Part shown: positions 8,963 to 17,796 of the stretch, piece after piece
How the letters are laid out: every line of letters begins with the position of its first letter
Position numbering within the stretch: the stretch's first letter is position 1
From: Streptomyces spiralis
Lineage (GTDB): Bacteria; Actinomycetota; Actinomycetes; Streptomycetales; Streptomycetaceae
NCBI RefSeq assembly: GCF_014654675.1
Contig: NZ_BNBC01000003.1
Location: 105,102-169,101, forward strand
Length of the DNA: 64,000 nt
Direction: 5' to 3'
Notes under the pieces: generated by a model
What the model saw: the letters and a program-made list of their open reading frames with translations, nothing else
Told to the model about the DNA's origin: nothing
Database searches by the model: none
Made by a program: the position numbers and the translations under genes

Positions 8963-9041
8963 CGGTGGTGCGTCCTTTGTTCGGTACCGGAGGTGGGCGG
9001 GGTGGTCGGGGTGGTCGGGAGGTCTGTTGACGTCCGCTCGG

Positions 9042-10514
9042 TCAGGAGTGCGCGATCCAGGTCGTCTTCAGTCCGGTGTACTTGTCGAAGGAGTGCAGGG
9101 AGAGGTCGCGGCCGTGGCCGGACTGCTTGAAGCCGCCGAAGGGGGTGAGCGGGCTGAGCGCGTCGACGGTGTTGACGGACACGGTGCCCGCGTGCAGGGC
9201 GTCGGCGACGCGGTGGGCCCGTCCGAGGTCCCGGGTCCACACGGATGCGGCCAGTCCGTAGGCGGAGTCGTTGGCGAGGCGCACCGCCTCGGCCTCCTCG
9301 CGGAAGGGCAGTACGGTCAGCACGGGGCCGAACAGTTCGTCCCGGACGAGCGGGGCGTCGGGTCCGAGGCCGGTGACGACGGTGGGGTCGAGGTAGGCGC
9401 CGTCACGGTCGGGGCGCGTGCCGCCGCACACGAGCGTGCCGCCCGATGAGCGCAGGGCCCCGAGAATGCGTTCGACCTGGGCCTCGTCGACGAGCGGTCC
9501 GAGACGGGTCGCGGGGTCGAGCGGGTCGCCCGGCAGCCAGCCGCGGGCGTGTTCGGCGACCGCGGCCGTGAACTCCTCCGCGACCGAGGCCTCGACCAGC
9601 AGGCGTGTGTTGGCGGAGCACACCTGGCCGGAGTTGTAGACGAAGCCCCAGGCGGCGCGCTCGGCGGCGGCCTCGAGGTCGGCGTCGGCGAAGACCACGT
9701 TGGGGCTCTTGCCGCCGGCCTCCGGCCACACCTGCTTCATGTTGGACTCGGCCGCGTAGGCGAGGAACCGCTTGGCCACGGCGGTGGAGCCGGTGAAGAC
9801 CAGGGTGTCCACGTCCGGGTGGAGGCCGAGCGCCCGCCCGGTCGTCTCCCCCGGGCCGGGTACGACGTTCAGCACACCGTCGGGAAGGCCGGCCGCCGAG
9901 GCGAGTTCGGCCAGCAGCAGCGCCGACAGCGGGGACTGCTCGGCCGGCTTCAGGACGACGCTGTTGCCCGCGGCCAGGGCGGGCGCCAGCTTCCAGCTCG
10001 CGATGTCCAGGGGGAAGTTCCAGGGCACCACCGCGCCCACGACGCCCAGCGGGGCGCGGCGGACGAGGGCGAGGTTGCCGGGCGGGGCGGGGGCGACCTC
10101 GTCGTAGAGCTTGTCGGCGGCCTCCGCGTACCAGGCGAAGACGCCGGCCGCGCCGGGCACGTCGGTGCCGTGGGACTCGGCGATCGGCTTGCCCATGTCG
10201 AGGGTGTCGCAGAGGGCGAGTTCCTCGCTGTTCTCCTCGATGAGACGGGCGAGGGCGAGCAGGACCCGCTTGCGCTGCGCGGGCGCGGTGCGCGACCAGC
10301 GGCCGTCCTCGAAGGAGGTGCGGGCCGCGGTCACGGCCCGGTCGACGTCGCCGGCCGAGCCGGCCGCCACGTGGGCGGTGGTCTTGCCGGTCGCGGGGTT
10401 CACGGTTGGGATCCACCGGTCCTCGGTGGGGTCGGTCCACGCTCCGTCGATGAACAGGCGTGTGCGTGGCGTGAGGTCGGCGGCGCGCTGCCGCCAGTGG
10501 TCGTACGACTGCAT
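9042..10514 (-). CDS. PuuC-like NAD(P)-dependent aldehyde dehydrogenase
   Basis: Tetrameric-type aldehyde dehydrogenase of 490 aa, oxidising an aminoaldehyde or semialdehyde to the acid. Signatures present: PWNFPLDIASWKLAPALAAG (oxyanion Asn and NAD site), FTGSTAVAKRF (glycine motif), the general-base glutamate in VWPEAGGKSPN and the catalytic cysteine in NSGQVCSANTRLL, then FGPVLTVLPF. The block from AADKLYDEVAP through AESNMKQVW resembles gamma-glutamyl-gamma-aminobutyraldehyde dehydrogenases (PuuC). In those the base motif is usually LECGGK; here it is PEAGGK. First gene of the minus-strand amine module. GAAGG is 7 nt before ATG 10514. Confidence 0.88.
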   Translation of the reverse strand: MQSYDHWRQRAADLTPRTRLFIDGAWTDPTEDRWIPTVNPATGKTTAHVAAGSAGDVDRAVTAARTSFEDGRWSRTAPAQRKRVLLALARLIEENSEELALCDTLDMGKPIAESHGTDVPGAAGVFAWYAEAADKLYDEVAPAPPGNLALVRRAPLGVVGAVVPWNFPLDIASWKLAPALAAGNSVVLKPAEQSPLSALLLAELASAAGLPDGVLNVVPGPGETTGRALGLHPDVDTLVFTGSTAVAKRFLAYAAESNMKQVWPEAGGKSPNVVFADADLEAAAERAAWGFVYNSGQVCSANTRLLVEASVAEEFTAAVAEHARGWLPGDPLDPATRLGPLVDEAQVERILGALRSSGGTLVCGGTRPDRDGAYLDPTVVTGLGPDAPLVRDELFGPVLTVLPFREEAEAVRLANDSAYGLAASVWTRDLGRAHRVADALHAGTVSVNTVDALSPLTPFGGFKQSGHGRDLSLHSFDKYTGLKTTWIAHS

Positions 10515-10662
10515 GTGTGTGGCCTTCGATCGCGTCGTGGGACGTGGGCGAACCGGTGCCGGTGCGGATCAGGTGCGGCCCGGGCCGCCCGAGGGATGCC
10601 GTCTCAGGTCGGCGGGCGCGTCAGGCGCGAGGGGCTCGGCAAGGAGCGCCTGGGGCGATTTC

Positions 10663-10680
10663 TTTGAGTCGAGATTCAAA
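10663..10680. promoter_or_regulatory. inverted repeat, probable TetR operator
   Basis: TTTGAGTC-GA-GATTCAAA has 8-bp arms matching at 7 of 8 positions around a 2-bp centre. It lies in the divergent gap between the aldehyde dehydrogenase operon (start 10514) and the TetR gene (start 10760). Size and position fit a TetR-family operator controlling both directions; binding is inferred. Confidence 0.5.
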
Positions 10681-10759
10681 CAATAGGGGAAGCAGCCGTC
10701 AATGCTTCTGGCGGGAACTTCTTGCGAAGACTGATACGGATGACAGAGAATCGATCTCC

Positions 10760-11377
10760 ATGGGGAAAGCCGGAAGACCACGCAACCAGACGGCACGTAG
10801 GCAGGCCCTCGTCTCCGCCGCGGGGCAGGCGATCGCCGAGCGCGGGCTCGAGGGCCTGCGCATCAAGGACATCGCGGACGCGGCAGGCGTCTCCCAGGGC
10901 TCGGTCCTGTACTACTACCCCGAGCTGGACGACCTCGTCCTGGAGGTGCACCGGGGCGCCGTCGAGAGCTACCTGGCCTCCCGGCAGCGGGCCTACGAGG
11001 AGGCCCCTGCCGAGGATCCGGCAGCGCGGCTGCGGGCCCTGCTGCACAGCGGTCTGCCGAGCATGACGGACGATCCGGTCCACGGGCTGCTGTACGAACT
11101 GCACCGGCGCGCCGGCCGCAGCCCGGGCCACGCCGAGCTGATGACCTCCCTGTTCGCCCGGGAGGTCGCGCTGTACACGACCGCCCTGGAGGTCGGCGCC
11201 GCGACCGGTGCCTTCTCCCTCGCCGCGTCCGCGCACGATCTGGCGCACAGTCTGGTGGCACTGGAGGACGGCTACGGCCTGCACATCGTCAGCCACAACG
11301 CGGCGCTGCGTCCCGACAGGGCCCGTGAGCTCCTTGTGGCCCATGCGCGGGCGGTGACGGGCCGCACGGATCTCTAG
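10760..11377 (+). CDS. TetR/AcrR-family regulator
   Basis: Regulator of 205 aa. The N-terminal helix-turn-helix is at residues about 12-58: RQALVSAAGQAIAERGLEG, RIKDIADAAGVSQGSVLYYY. This is followed by a helical ligand-binding and dimerisation domain (YELHRRAGRSPGHAELMTSL). ATG at 10760 begins GKAGRPRNQTARRQ, a basic N-terminal arm. A longer in-frame extension exists upstream but contains the putative operator, so it is rejected. It is divergent from the dehydrogenase-aminotransferase-permease operon and probably represses it until the amine is present. The last codon (TAG, 11375-11377) lies inside the inverted repeat of a MITE-like element, so the native C-terminus may have been altered. 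Confidence 0.88.
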   Translation: MGKAGRPRNQTARRQALVSAAGQAIAERGLEGLRIKDIADAAGVSQGSVLYYYPELDDLVLEVHRGAVESYLASRQRAYEEAPAEDPAARLRALLHSGLPSMTDDPVHGLLYELHRRAGRSPGHAELMTSLFAREVALYTTALEVGAATGAFSLAASAHDLAHSLVALEDGYGLHIVSHNAALRPDRARELLVAHARAVTGRTDL

Positions 11378-11539
11378 GGGGTGTCTCGTCGATCAGGGCG
11401 GATCAGGGAGCGGTGGCTGGTGCCGTACATCGCAAGGCGGAGGAGGGAGTCGATGCGGAGCATCGGCGACCGACGACAACGCCGCGAGGTGCGGTGCCAG
11501 GCGCCGCGAGCCCGGCATGATCGACGAGACACCCCCTAG
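11374..11539. mobile_element. MITE-like non-autonomous element, 166 bp
   Basis: Perfect 22-bp terminal inverted repeats (11374-11395 and 11518-11539; outer end CTAGGGGGTGTC) bracket 122 bp with no coding capacity. Both ends finish in CTAG, so CTAG, CTA or TA may be the duplicated target. The interior (CGCAAGGCGGAGGAGG, CGACGACAACGCCGCGAGG) matches, from memory, a repeat scattered through Streptomyces intergenic regions and thought to be mobilised in trans by an IS transposase. It sits exactly at the TetR 3' end and can form a long hairpin, so it may also terminate transcription between the convergent TetR and LysR genes. Confidence 0.75.
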
Positions 11540-11591
11540 GAAGAGTCCCGCCGGCCACCGCCCGGGAGCTGACCCGTGGGTGGCTGCCGGC

Positions 11592-12518
11592 TCAGTCCTC
11601 GGCGGGCGGCGCGGCGATCTCCCGCAGCAGGTCCATCACCGCGCGGGCGCGGGCGGTCTGGTTCATGCCCCGCACCGAGGCGATCTTGACTTCGAGCGGG
11701 GGGCCGCCGTCCCGGAGCTGGAGTTCCGCGATCTCGCCGCCGCCGTAGGTCTGACTGGTCGCCGGCCGCTGGTTGAGCACGGAGTAGCCCAGTCCCCGGG
11801 CCACCAGGGAGCGTACGGTCTCGTAGCTCTGGGTGCGGTAGCGGACATCGGGCGCGGTGCCGGTGGCGGCCACCAGCGAGCGGAAGTAGTCGCGGCTGTG
11901 GGGAAGATCCAGCAGGACGAGCGGTTCCCCGGACAGTTCGGCCAGCTCCACACTGCCCCGGCCGGCCAGCGGGTGATCGGCCGACACGATGACATAGGCG
12001 GGAGCGACGGCGATCGTCTCGCTGATCAGGTCCGGCTCGGCCGACAGACCGAGACCGTAGGTGAGGGCGAAGTCGATGCGTCCCGTCACCAGGGCGTGGA
12101 CGAGCTGGTCCGTCTCCGCCTCCACCACGTCGATCTCGATGCCCGGATGGCGTCTGGTGCACTCGCTGAACAGGGGCGGCAGATAGGAGGGGGCCAGGGT
12201 CACGAAACAGCCGACGGCCACCGGCCCGGTGATGGTCTCGCCGTCCCCCCGGGCCTCCCGTTCGACCTCACGGGCGCGGGCCAGCAGATCCCGGGCCTGC
12301 TGGCGGAGCCGCTCCCCGGCGGGTGTGAGGGTCAGCCCCCGGCCCCGGCGGCGGATGAACAACTGCACCTGGAGGTCCCGCTCCAGGTTGTGGATGGCCG
12401 CGGAGACGGCGGACTGGGCGATGTGCAGCTCCGCCGACGCCTCCGTCATCGACCCGCGTTCGGCCGCGACGAGGAAGTAGCGGAGCTGAACGAGTGTGAA
12501 ACCCACTGGTGACGTCAT
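11592..12518 (-). CDS. LysR-family regulator
   Basis: LTTR of 308 aa. The winged helix is at residues about 8-66 (LVQLRYFLVAAERGSMTEAS, HIAQSAVSAAIHNLERDL, LFIRRRGRGLTLTPAG). It continues into the linker helix and a two-lobed periplasmic-binding-protein-like effector domain (PVAVGCFVTLAPSYLPPL). Start ATG 12518. It is the last gene of the minus-strand set running from the flavin monooxygenase through the MHS transporter, 53 bp after the transporter stop. It is therefore probably co-transcribed with its targets rather than divergent, which is less usual for LysR proteins. Downstream lies the MITE-like element. Confidence 0.88.
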   Translation of the reverse strand: MTSPVGFTLVQLRYFLVAAERGSMTEASAELHIAQSAVSAAIHNLERDLQVQLFIRRRGRGLTLTPAGERLRQQARDLLARAREVEREARGDGETITGPVAVGCFVTLAPSYLPPLFSECTRRHPGIEIDVVEAETDQLVHALVTGRIDFALTYGLGLSAEPDLISETIAVAPAYVIVSADHPLAGRGSVELAELSGEPLVLLDLPHSRDYFRSLVAATGTAPDVRYRTQSYETVRSLVARGLGYSVLNQRPATSQTYGGGEIAELQLRDGGPPLEVKIASVRGMNQTARARAVMDLLREIAAPPAED

Positions 12519-12571
12519 GCGTGACCCTAGTGCCCGGTGACCGTGTCCGCGCCGACCCTATACGGCGCTGG

Positions 12572-13927
12572 TCAGCGCACCTCCGTGCCCGCCGCTTCCC
12601 GCACGTCCTCCGGGCGCAGCAGGGCGGAACCGGCGGTCTCCCGCAGGGACAGTGCGGCGACCAGACCGCAGGCGGCGAACACCATCAGGTACGGTCCGGG
12701 CACCAGGGTGCTGCCGGTGGCGGAGATGAGCACCGTCATCAGGTACGGCACGGTGCCGGCGAACAGGGCGGCCGTGACGTTGTAGGCGATGGACAGACCG
12801 CTCTGACGTGTCCTGGTGGGGAAGGTCTCCGCCGACCACACCGCGTACGTGCCGAGGATCGCCGCCAGGATCACGCCGAGCAGCAGACCGGCGACCCAGG
12901 TCCCGGCGAGCCCGGTCCGCATCAGGAGGAAGGCCGGGGTGGAGACGACCAGCAGGGCCGCCGTCGCGCCGACGAACACCGGCTTGCGTCCCACCCGGTC
13001 GGACAGCAGGCCGAACAGCGGCACGAGCACCAGCCCCAGCAGCGAGATCACCGTGGACAGCAGGGCGGCGCCGTCGGCCGAGTGCCCCAGGTGGTCGGTC
13101 TCATAGGTGACGAGGTAGGTCAGCACGGCGTAGAAGGGCACGTGCATGGCCGCCATCAGGCCGGCCGCCTGGAGCAGTTGCCGCTTGTGGGAGCGCAGCA
13201 GCTCCCGCACGGGGCTGCGCGGGATCGAGTCGCCGGCCTCCAGGGCCCGGTACTCCGGGGTGTCCTCGATCTTGTTGCGGATGATGAATCCGATGACACC
13301 CAGCGGCGCGGCGACGAGGAAGGGGATGCGCCAGCCCCAGGAGACCAGCTGGTCCTCGTCGAGCCCCGCGGACAGCAGCAGGAAGACGAACGAGCCGGCG
13401 AGGAAGCCCAGCAGGGACCCGACCTCCAGCCAGCTCACCCCGAATCCGCGGCGGCGCCGGGGCGCGCTCTCCGCGAGGAAGCTCGCCGCGCTGCCGAACT
13501 CGCCGCCCGCGGCGAAGCCCTGGATCAGGCGCAGGACCACCAGGAGCACCGGCGCGGCGATCCCGATCGAGGCGTAGCCCGGCAGCAGACCGATCGTCAG
13601 GGTCGCGCCGGACATCATGAAGATGACCAGCGACAGGGTGCGCTTGCGGCCGATCCGGTCGCCGAGCGGTCCGAACACCAGGGCACCGATCGGCCTGATG
13701 CCGAACGACACGGCGAACACCCCGAACACGGCCAGCAGTCCGGTGGTGCTGTTCTCGGCGGGGAAGAAGACGGTGGCGACGGTACCGGCGAGATAGGCGT
13801 AGGCAGCCCAGTCGAACCAGTGCACGAACACGCCGATGGCTCCCGCGGCGACGCTCCTGCGCAGCGCGACCACGTCGGTGGCCGCCGCGGCTTGGGTCGT
13901 CGTGGCGGCGATGTTACTGGTGCGCAT
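12572..13927 (-). CDS. MFS metabolite:H+ symporter (MHS family)
   Basis: Proton-coupled uptake carrier of 451 aa with 12 predicted membrane helices. MHS/sugar-porter motifs are clear: GPLGDRIGRKRTLSL in the TM2-3 loop, RLIQGFAAGGEFGSAASFLAE in TM4, the WGWRIPFLVAAPLG stretch before TM6, and GLLSDRVGRKP in the second half. MHS carriers import organic acids, proline, betaine or shikimate-type compounds. Position between LysR and an aspartase-like lyase suggests an amino-acid conjugate or dicarboxylate-type substrate for the operon; this is inference. ATG 13927 follows GAGGCGCGT. Confidence 0.85.
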   Translation of the reverse strand: MRTSNIAATTTQAAAATDVVALRRSVAAGAIGVFVHWFDWAAYAYLAGTVATVFFPAENSTTGLLAVFGVFAVSFGIRPIGALVFGPLGDRIGRKRTLSLVIFMMSGATLTIGLLPGYASIGIAAPVLLVVLRLIQGFAAGGEFGSAASFLAESAPRRRRGFGVSWLEVGSLLGFLAGSFVFLLLSAGLDEDQLVSWGWRIPFLVAAPLGVIGFIIRNKIEDTPEYRALEAGDSIPRSPVRELLRSHKRQLLQAAGLMAAMHVPFYAVLTYLVTYETDHLGHSADGAALLSTVISLLGLVLVPLFGLLSDRVGRKPVFVGATAALLVVSTPAFLLMRTGLAGTWVAGLLLGVILAAILGTYAVWSAETFPTRTRQSGLSIAYNVTAALFAGTVPYLMTVLISATGSTLVPGPYLMVFAACGLVAALSLRETAGSALLRPEDVREAAGTEVR

Positions 13928-13971
13928 ACGCGCCTCCTTGGGGAGAGGGATGGAGAATCCGGTGCCGTGGC

Positions 13972-15420
13972 TCAGACCGTGGGCCGTCCGGTCAGGGAGG
14001 CGGGAGTGGTGAGCTCGCGGAGTTCCGCCTCGGTGAGCAGCTCGCGCTCGCGTATGAGGTCGAGCGCGGGCCGGCCGGTGTGGTGCGCCTCCAGCGCGAT
14101 GGCGCAGGCGGTCTCGTAGCCGAGTGCGGGGCTGAGCGCGGTGACCACTCCGGTGGAGGCGGCGACGGTCTCCGCGAGCCGGTGCCGGTTGGCGGTGATG
14201 CCGCGCACGCAGTGTTCGGTGAGGACGTCGATCCCCGCGGTGAGGTGGTCGAGGCCGGCGCTCAGGCTCCGGTAGATGACCGGCTCGAAGGCGTTGAGCT
14301 GGAGCTGGCCGCCCTCGGCGGCGAGGGTGACGGTGACGTCGTTGCCGATGACCTCGAAGGCGATCTGGTTGACCGCCTCGGGGATCACCGGGTTCACCTT
14401 GCCCGGCATGATGGACGACCCGGCCTGCCGTGCGGGGAGGTCGATCTCGCCGAGGCCGGCCTGCGGCCCCGAGGAGAGCAGCCGCAGGTCGTTGCAGATC
14501 TTGGACAGTTTCACGGCGATGCGCTTGAGCACGCCGGACAGCTGGACGAAGACACCGACGTCCTGGGTGGCCTCGATGAGGTCGGGTGAGGACACCAGGG
14601 TCGCCATGCCCGTCAGCCGGCGCAGGTGCTCGATGGCGCGCTCCCGGTATCCGGGGCGGGCGTTGAGTCCGGTGCCGATCGCGGTGCCGCCGAGGTTCAG
14701 CTCGTGCAGCAGGTGCCTGGCCTCCGACAGCCGCTGCTCGTCCTCGGCGAGGGTGGCGGCGAACGCCCCGAACTCCTGGCCGAGCGTCATGGGTACGGCG
14801 TCCTGCAGCTGGGTGCGCCCCATCTTCAGCACGTCGGCGAACTCGGCCGCCTTGGCCGCGAAGGCCTCGCGCAAGCCGGCCAGGGCGACGAGCAGTTCGG
14901 CGATGTGCGCGTCCAGCGCCAGTTTCACCGCGGTCGGATAGACGTCGTTGGTGCTCTGTCCGAGGTTGACGTGGTCGAGGGGATGCAGGACCGCGTACGC
15001 GCCCCGGTGGCGTCCGAGCAGTTCCAGCGCGCGGTTGGCGATGACCTCGTTGGCGTTCATGTTGGTCGACGTGCCCGCGCCGCCCTGGATGAGGTCGACC
15101 ACGAACTGCTCCCGCAGCGCGCCGTCGCGGATCTCGGCGCAGGCGTCCTCGATCACCGAGGCCAGTGCGGGGTCCAGGGCGCCGACCTGAGCGTTGGCGC
15201 GGGCCGCGGCCTGTTTCACCGCCGCCAGGGCGGCGATCAGGTGCGGCCTGGCGGCGAGTGTCTCCCCGGTGATCGGGAAGTTGGCCACCGCCCGGGCCGT
15301 GTGCGCGCCGTAGTAGGCGTCCGCCGGCACGTCGACGTCGCCGAGCATGTCGTGCTCCGTGCGCGTGCGGTGCTCGTGGTCCGCCGGGGCGGTGCGCCGG
15401 CGGCCGGAAGTCAGGGGCAT
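13972..15420 (-). CDS. aspA: aspartate ammonia-lyase / fumarase-superfamily lyase
   Basis: Homotetrameric lyase of 482 aa; aspartase reaction is L-aspartate to fumarate plus ammonia. Conserved regions: GDVDVPADAYYGAHTARA near residue 28, GGAGTSTNMNANEVIANRA near 111, HPLDHVNLGQSTNDVYPTA near 145, and the mobile catalytic loop with the superfamily signature SSIMPGKVNPVIPEAVNQ near 335. The Ser in SSIMPGK is the expected general base. ATG 15420 has GAGGA 6 nt upstream. Operon context (amidohydrolase upstream, importer downstream) fits release of ammonia from aspartate. The family also includes lyases acting on N-substituted aspartates, so the symbol is tentative. Confidence 0.8.
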   Translation of the reverse strand: MPLTSGRRRTAPADHEHRTRTEHDMLGDVDVPADAYYGAHTARAVANFPITGETLAARPHLIAALAAVKQAAARANAQVGALDPALASVIEDACAEIRDGALREQFVVDLIQGGAGTSTNMNANEVIANRALELLGRHRGAYAVLHPLDHVNLGQSTNDVYPTAVKLALDAHIAELLVALAGLREAFAAKAAEFADVLKMGRTQLQDAVPMTLGQEFGAFAATLAEDEQRLSEARHLLHELNLGGTAIGTGLNARPGYRERAIEHLRRLTGMATLVSSPDLIEATQDVGVFVQLSGVLKRIAVKLSKICNDLRLLSSGPQAGLGEIDLPARQAGSSIMPGKVNPVIPEAVNQIAFEVIGNDVTVTLAAEGGQLQLNAFEPVIYRSLSAGLDHLTAGIDVLTEHCVRGITANRHRLAETVAASTGVVTALSPALGYETACAIALEAHHTGRPALDLIRERELLTEAELRELTTPASLTGRPTV

Positions 15421-15475
15421 CGGTGTCCTCGGGGTCGTCGGGGATCGAGGGGGCCGGGGGCAGCGGACGGAACGG

Positions 15476-16648
15476 TCATGCCGCCGCTCCCCCGGCCGGC
15501 GCGCCGCGGTCTCCCCCGGCCGGCGCGCTGCGGTCCACGCCGGTCCAGGCCAGCGCGATCGCCCCGTCGAGCAGGGCGCGCTGTGCCGTCCCGCCCACGC
15601 AGTACGCGGCGAACTCGTGCTGGTGGTTGGTGGCGGGCAGGGAACCGATGCCGATGTAGGGGTGGCTGGCCGGCACCACCTGCGAGACGTTGCCCATGTC
15701 GGTGGAGGCGCGATTCATCCGGGCGGCCTGGCCGGGCGGTGCGAACTCCCGGCCCAGGGCGAGGGCGTTCGCACGGTAGTGGCCGAGGGCGGTCTCGTCC
15801 GTGCGGAACTCCGCGTACGGCTTGCTCTCCGGCTCGATCTCCAGCTCGCAGCCGGTCGCGAGGGCACCGGCCTCGAAGGCCCGCATGACCCGTGGTTCCA
15901 GCTCGGCGAGTTCGGCGAGCGTCTCCGCCCGCACGTACCACCGGCCGGCCGACCGATCCGGGATGGCGTTCGGGGCGTCCCCGGCGTGGGTGACCACGCC
16001 GTGCACCCGGGCCGAGGCCGGCAGCTGCTGGCGCAGCAGGCCGATCGCGACCTGGGCCACGGTGAAGGCGTCGGCCGCGTTGACCCCGGCCTCCGGATAG
16101 GCCGCGGCGTGCGCGGACTTCCCGGTGTAGGTGACCTTGGAGTGGCTGACCGCGAACGGCCGGGCCTCGGCGACGTCGACCGGCGCCGGGTGCACCATCA
16201 TCGCCAGGTCCACCCCGGCGAAGGCACCCCGGTCGAGCATCTCGATCTTGCCGCCGCCGCCTTCCTCTGCCGGGGTGCCGTAGACCTCGACGGTGAGGCC
16301 GGCGTCGTCGGCGACGGCGGCCAGGCCGAGCGCGGCGCCCACCGAGGACGCCGCGATGAGGTTGTGCCCGCACGCGTGGCCGAGGCCGGGCAGCGCGTCG
16401 TACTCGGCGCACAGCGCGATCCGCACCGGCCCGCGGCCGAACCGTGCGTGAAAGGCGGTGTCGAGTCCCAGGTAGGAGGAGGTGACGGCGAATCCGGCGC
16501 GGTCCAGCAGTTCTGGTACGGCGGCGGCGGCCCGGTGCTCCTCCCAGGCGGTCTCCGGGTCGGCGTGCAGCCGTTCGGAGAGGCCGATCAGCTCCTCGGC
16601 ACGACGGTCGACGGCCCGCCGGGCGGCCTCTTTCAGCGCGCCCGTCAC
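15476..16648 (-). CDS. M20D-type amidohydrolase (N-acyl amino acid / AbgB-like)
   Basis: Zinc-dependent amidase of 390 aa, expected to hydrolyse an N-acyl or N-aminoacyl bond in the cytosol. Metal ligands are seen in LGHACGHN near residue 90, in GTPAEEGGGGK and in MMVHPAP, with a late His in ATNHQHEFA. The dimerisation lid holds TYTGKSAHAAAYPEAGVNA. Length and motifs fit the M20D/AbgB branch. GTG 16648 overlaps the DUF1028 stop by 4 bp, so translation is coupled. The last 20 codons carry a near-perfect direct repeat of about 24 bp (SAPAGGD and GAPAGGA), a low-complexity tail not needed for catalysis. Confidence 0.85.
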   Translation of the reverse strand: MTGALKEAARRAVDRRAEELIGLSERLHADPETAWEEHRAAAAVPELLDRAGFAVTSSYLGLDTAFHARFGRGPVRIALCAEYDALPGLGHACGHNLIAASSVGAALGLAAVADDAGLTVEVYGTPAEEGGGGKIEMLDRGAFAGVDLAMMVHPAPVDVAEARPFAVSHSKVTYTGKSAHAAAYPEAGVNAADAFTVAQVAIGLLRQQLPASARVHGVVTHAGDAPNAIPDRSAGRWYVRAETLAELAELEPRVMRAFEAGALATGCELEIEPESKPYAEFRTDETALGHYRANALALGREFAPPGQAARMNRASTDMGNVSQVVPASHPYIGIGSLPATNHQHEFAAYCVGGTAQRALLDGAIALAWTGVDRSAPAGGDRGAPAGGAAA

Positions 16649-17319
16649 AGGTCGCCCGGGACGCCGTAGGAGGGAGCGGAGGCGGGGTCGAGTCCGCGCC
16701 GCACGTAGTCGTCCCGCTGCGGCAGCCAGACGTCGAGGAGTCCGCCGAGCCGGTCCACGGGATCGTCGGCCCAGTCCACCCGCAGGTCGGTCACCCGCCA
16801 GTCCACGTCCGCGACGACCGCCAGGCCCGCGGAGTGCAGCGGCCCCTCCTCGCCGCCGGCCGCGACGCCGGCCCTCAGTGCGGCGAGCAGGCGCTCCTCC
16901 AGGTCCCCGGAGGCCGCGGCATAGGCGTCGAGGAGAACGCCGGGGATGTGCTCGCCGGCCAGCATGTTGCCGGCCGCCACGGCACCGTCGGCGGTGGCCG
17001 AGGCGTGCTTGCCGAGCGTCCGCGAGCCGCTGTACGCGAACCCGGGACCGGAGCGGCCCAGCACCGTCAGCTGCCGGTGGGCGATGGTCTTCGCGTTGCG
17101 CGCCGCGCCGATGACGTCGGCCAGGGCGCGTTCCGCGTCGCCGTGGTCCGCCAGCCCGTCCAGCAGGCTCGCGCCGAGCGTGGGGTCGGTGACGTTCTGC
17201 GAGGCCGCCGCGCCGAGTCCGGGCCGCAGATGGGCGACCCGGGCCGCGACCGCCGGGGACGAGGAGCTGACCACGATGCCGAACCGCTCGCCGTCGCGCA
17301 CCACCAGGGACATGGTCAT
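16645..17319 (-). CDS. DUF1028 domain protein (Ntn-hydrolase-like)
   Basis: Protein of 224 aa in the DUF1028 family, which has an Ntn-hydrolase-like fold and no established reaction. Recognisable parts are the N-terminal strand pair (SLVVRDGERFGIVVSSSSPA), the conserved ASQNVTDPTLG, RQLTVLGRSG, and GNMLAGEHIPGVLLDAYAA. ATG 17319 is preferred over upstream codons because GGAGGA lies 6 nt before it and it forms an ATGA overlap with the RidA stop. Its own stop overlaps the M20 start. DUF1028 genes are often found beside ridA and amidase genes in catabolic clusters, as here, so it probably acts on the same intermediate. Confidence 0.8.
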   Translation of the reverse strand: MTMSLVVRDGERFGIVVSSSSPAVAARVAHLRPGLGAAASQNVTDPTLGASLLDGLADHGDAERALADVIGAARNAKTIAHRQLTVLGRSGPGFAYSGSRTLGKHASATADGAVAAGNMLAGEHIPGVLLDAYAAASGDLEERLLAALRAGVAAGGEEGPLHSAGLAVVADVDWRVTDLRVDWADDPVDRLGGLLDVWLPQRDDYVRRGLDPASAPSYGVPGDL

Positions 17320-17786
17320 GCCCGGTCCTCCTCGGGGATCACGGCGATCGCGTCGATCTCGCACAGCCACTCCGGGCGGGCGAGGGCGGAGACCACCAGG
17401 CCGGTGGAGATGGGGTGCACGCCCTTCGTCCAGCGCCCCACGGTGCGGTACACCGCCTCGCGGTAGCGCGGGTCGATCAGATAGATCGTCAGCTTGACCA
17501 GGTGTTCCATGCGGCTGCCCGCTTCTTCGAGCAGCATCTTGATGTTGGCCATGGCCTGCTCGGCCTGCGCCTCGGCGTCGCCGATGCCCATGGACTCGCT
17601 GGTGTCGAGGTCCTGGCCGATCTGGCCCCGGACATACACGGTGTCGCCGGCGACGACGGCCTGGCAGAGGTCGTTGTCGAGGTTCTGCTCGGGATAGGTG
17701 TCGCGCGTGTTGAACGGGCGGATCCGGGTGTGCCCGCCGGCGACGATCGGGGCCTTGGCCTGGCGGCCCCCGCTCGTGGACGTCAT
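17316..17786 (-). CDS. RidA-family protein (YjgF/YER057c/UK114)
   Basis: Trimeric RidA-fold protein of 156 aa. Canonical RidA hydrolyses reactive enamine/imine intermediates to ketones plus ammonia. Visible features: QAVVAGDTVYVRGQIGQD, the helix AEAQAEQAMANIKMLLEEAG, VKLTIYLIDPRYREAVYRTV and PEWLCEIDAIAVIP, where the terminal residues normally form the acid-binding site. The canonical RidA arginine (in the C-R-N/V region of the archetype) is not obvious, so it may be one of the Rid1-7 subgroups with another reaction. ATG 17786 has GAGGAG upstream. It lies between the monooxygenase and DUF1028, and the likely role is handling an imine made by the flavoenzyme. Confidence 0.85.
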   Translation of the reverse strand: MTSTSGGRQAKAPIVAGGHTRIRPFNTRDTYPEQNLDNDLCQAVVAGDTVYVRGQIGQDLDTSESMGIGDAEAQAEQAMANIKMLLEEAGSRMEHLVKLTIYLIDPRYREAVYRTVGRWTKGVHPISTGLVVSALARPEWLCEIDAIAVIPEEDRA

Positions 17787-17796
17787 CCTCTGCTCC

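Noticed and set aside
15485..15532. Direct repeat in the M20 gene end considered as a mobile-element footprint
   Set aside because: It is in frame, only two copies of about 24 bp, and encodes a short APAGG-type tail; likely simple duplication.
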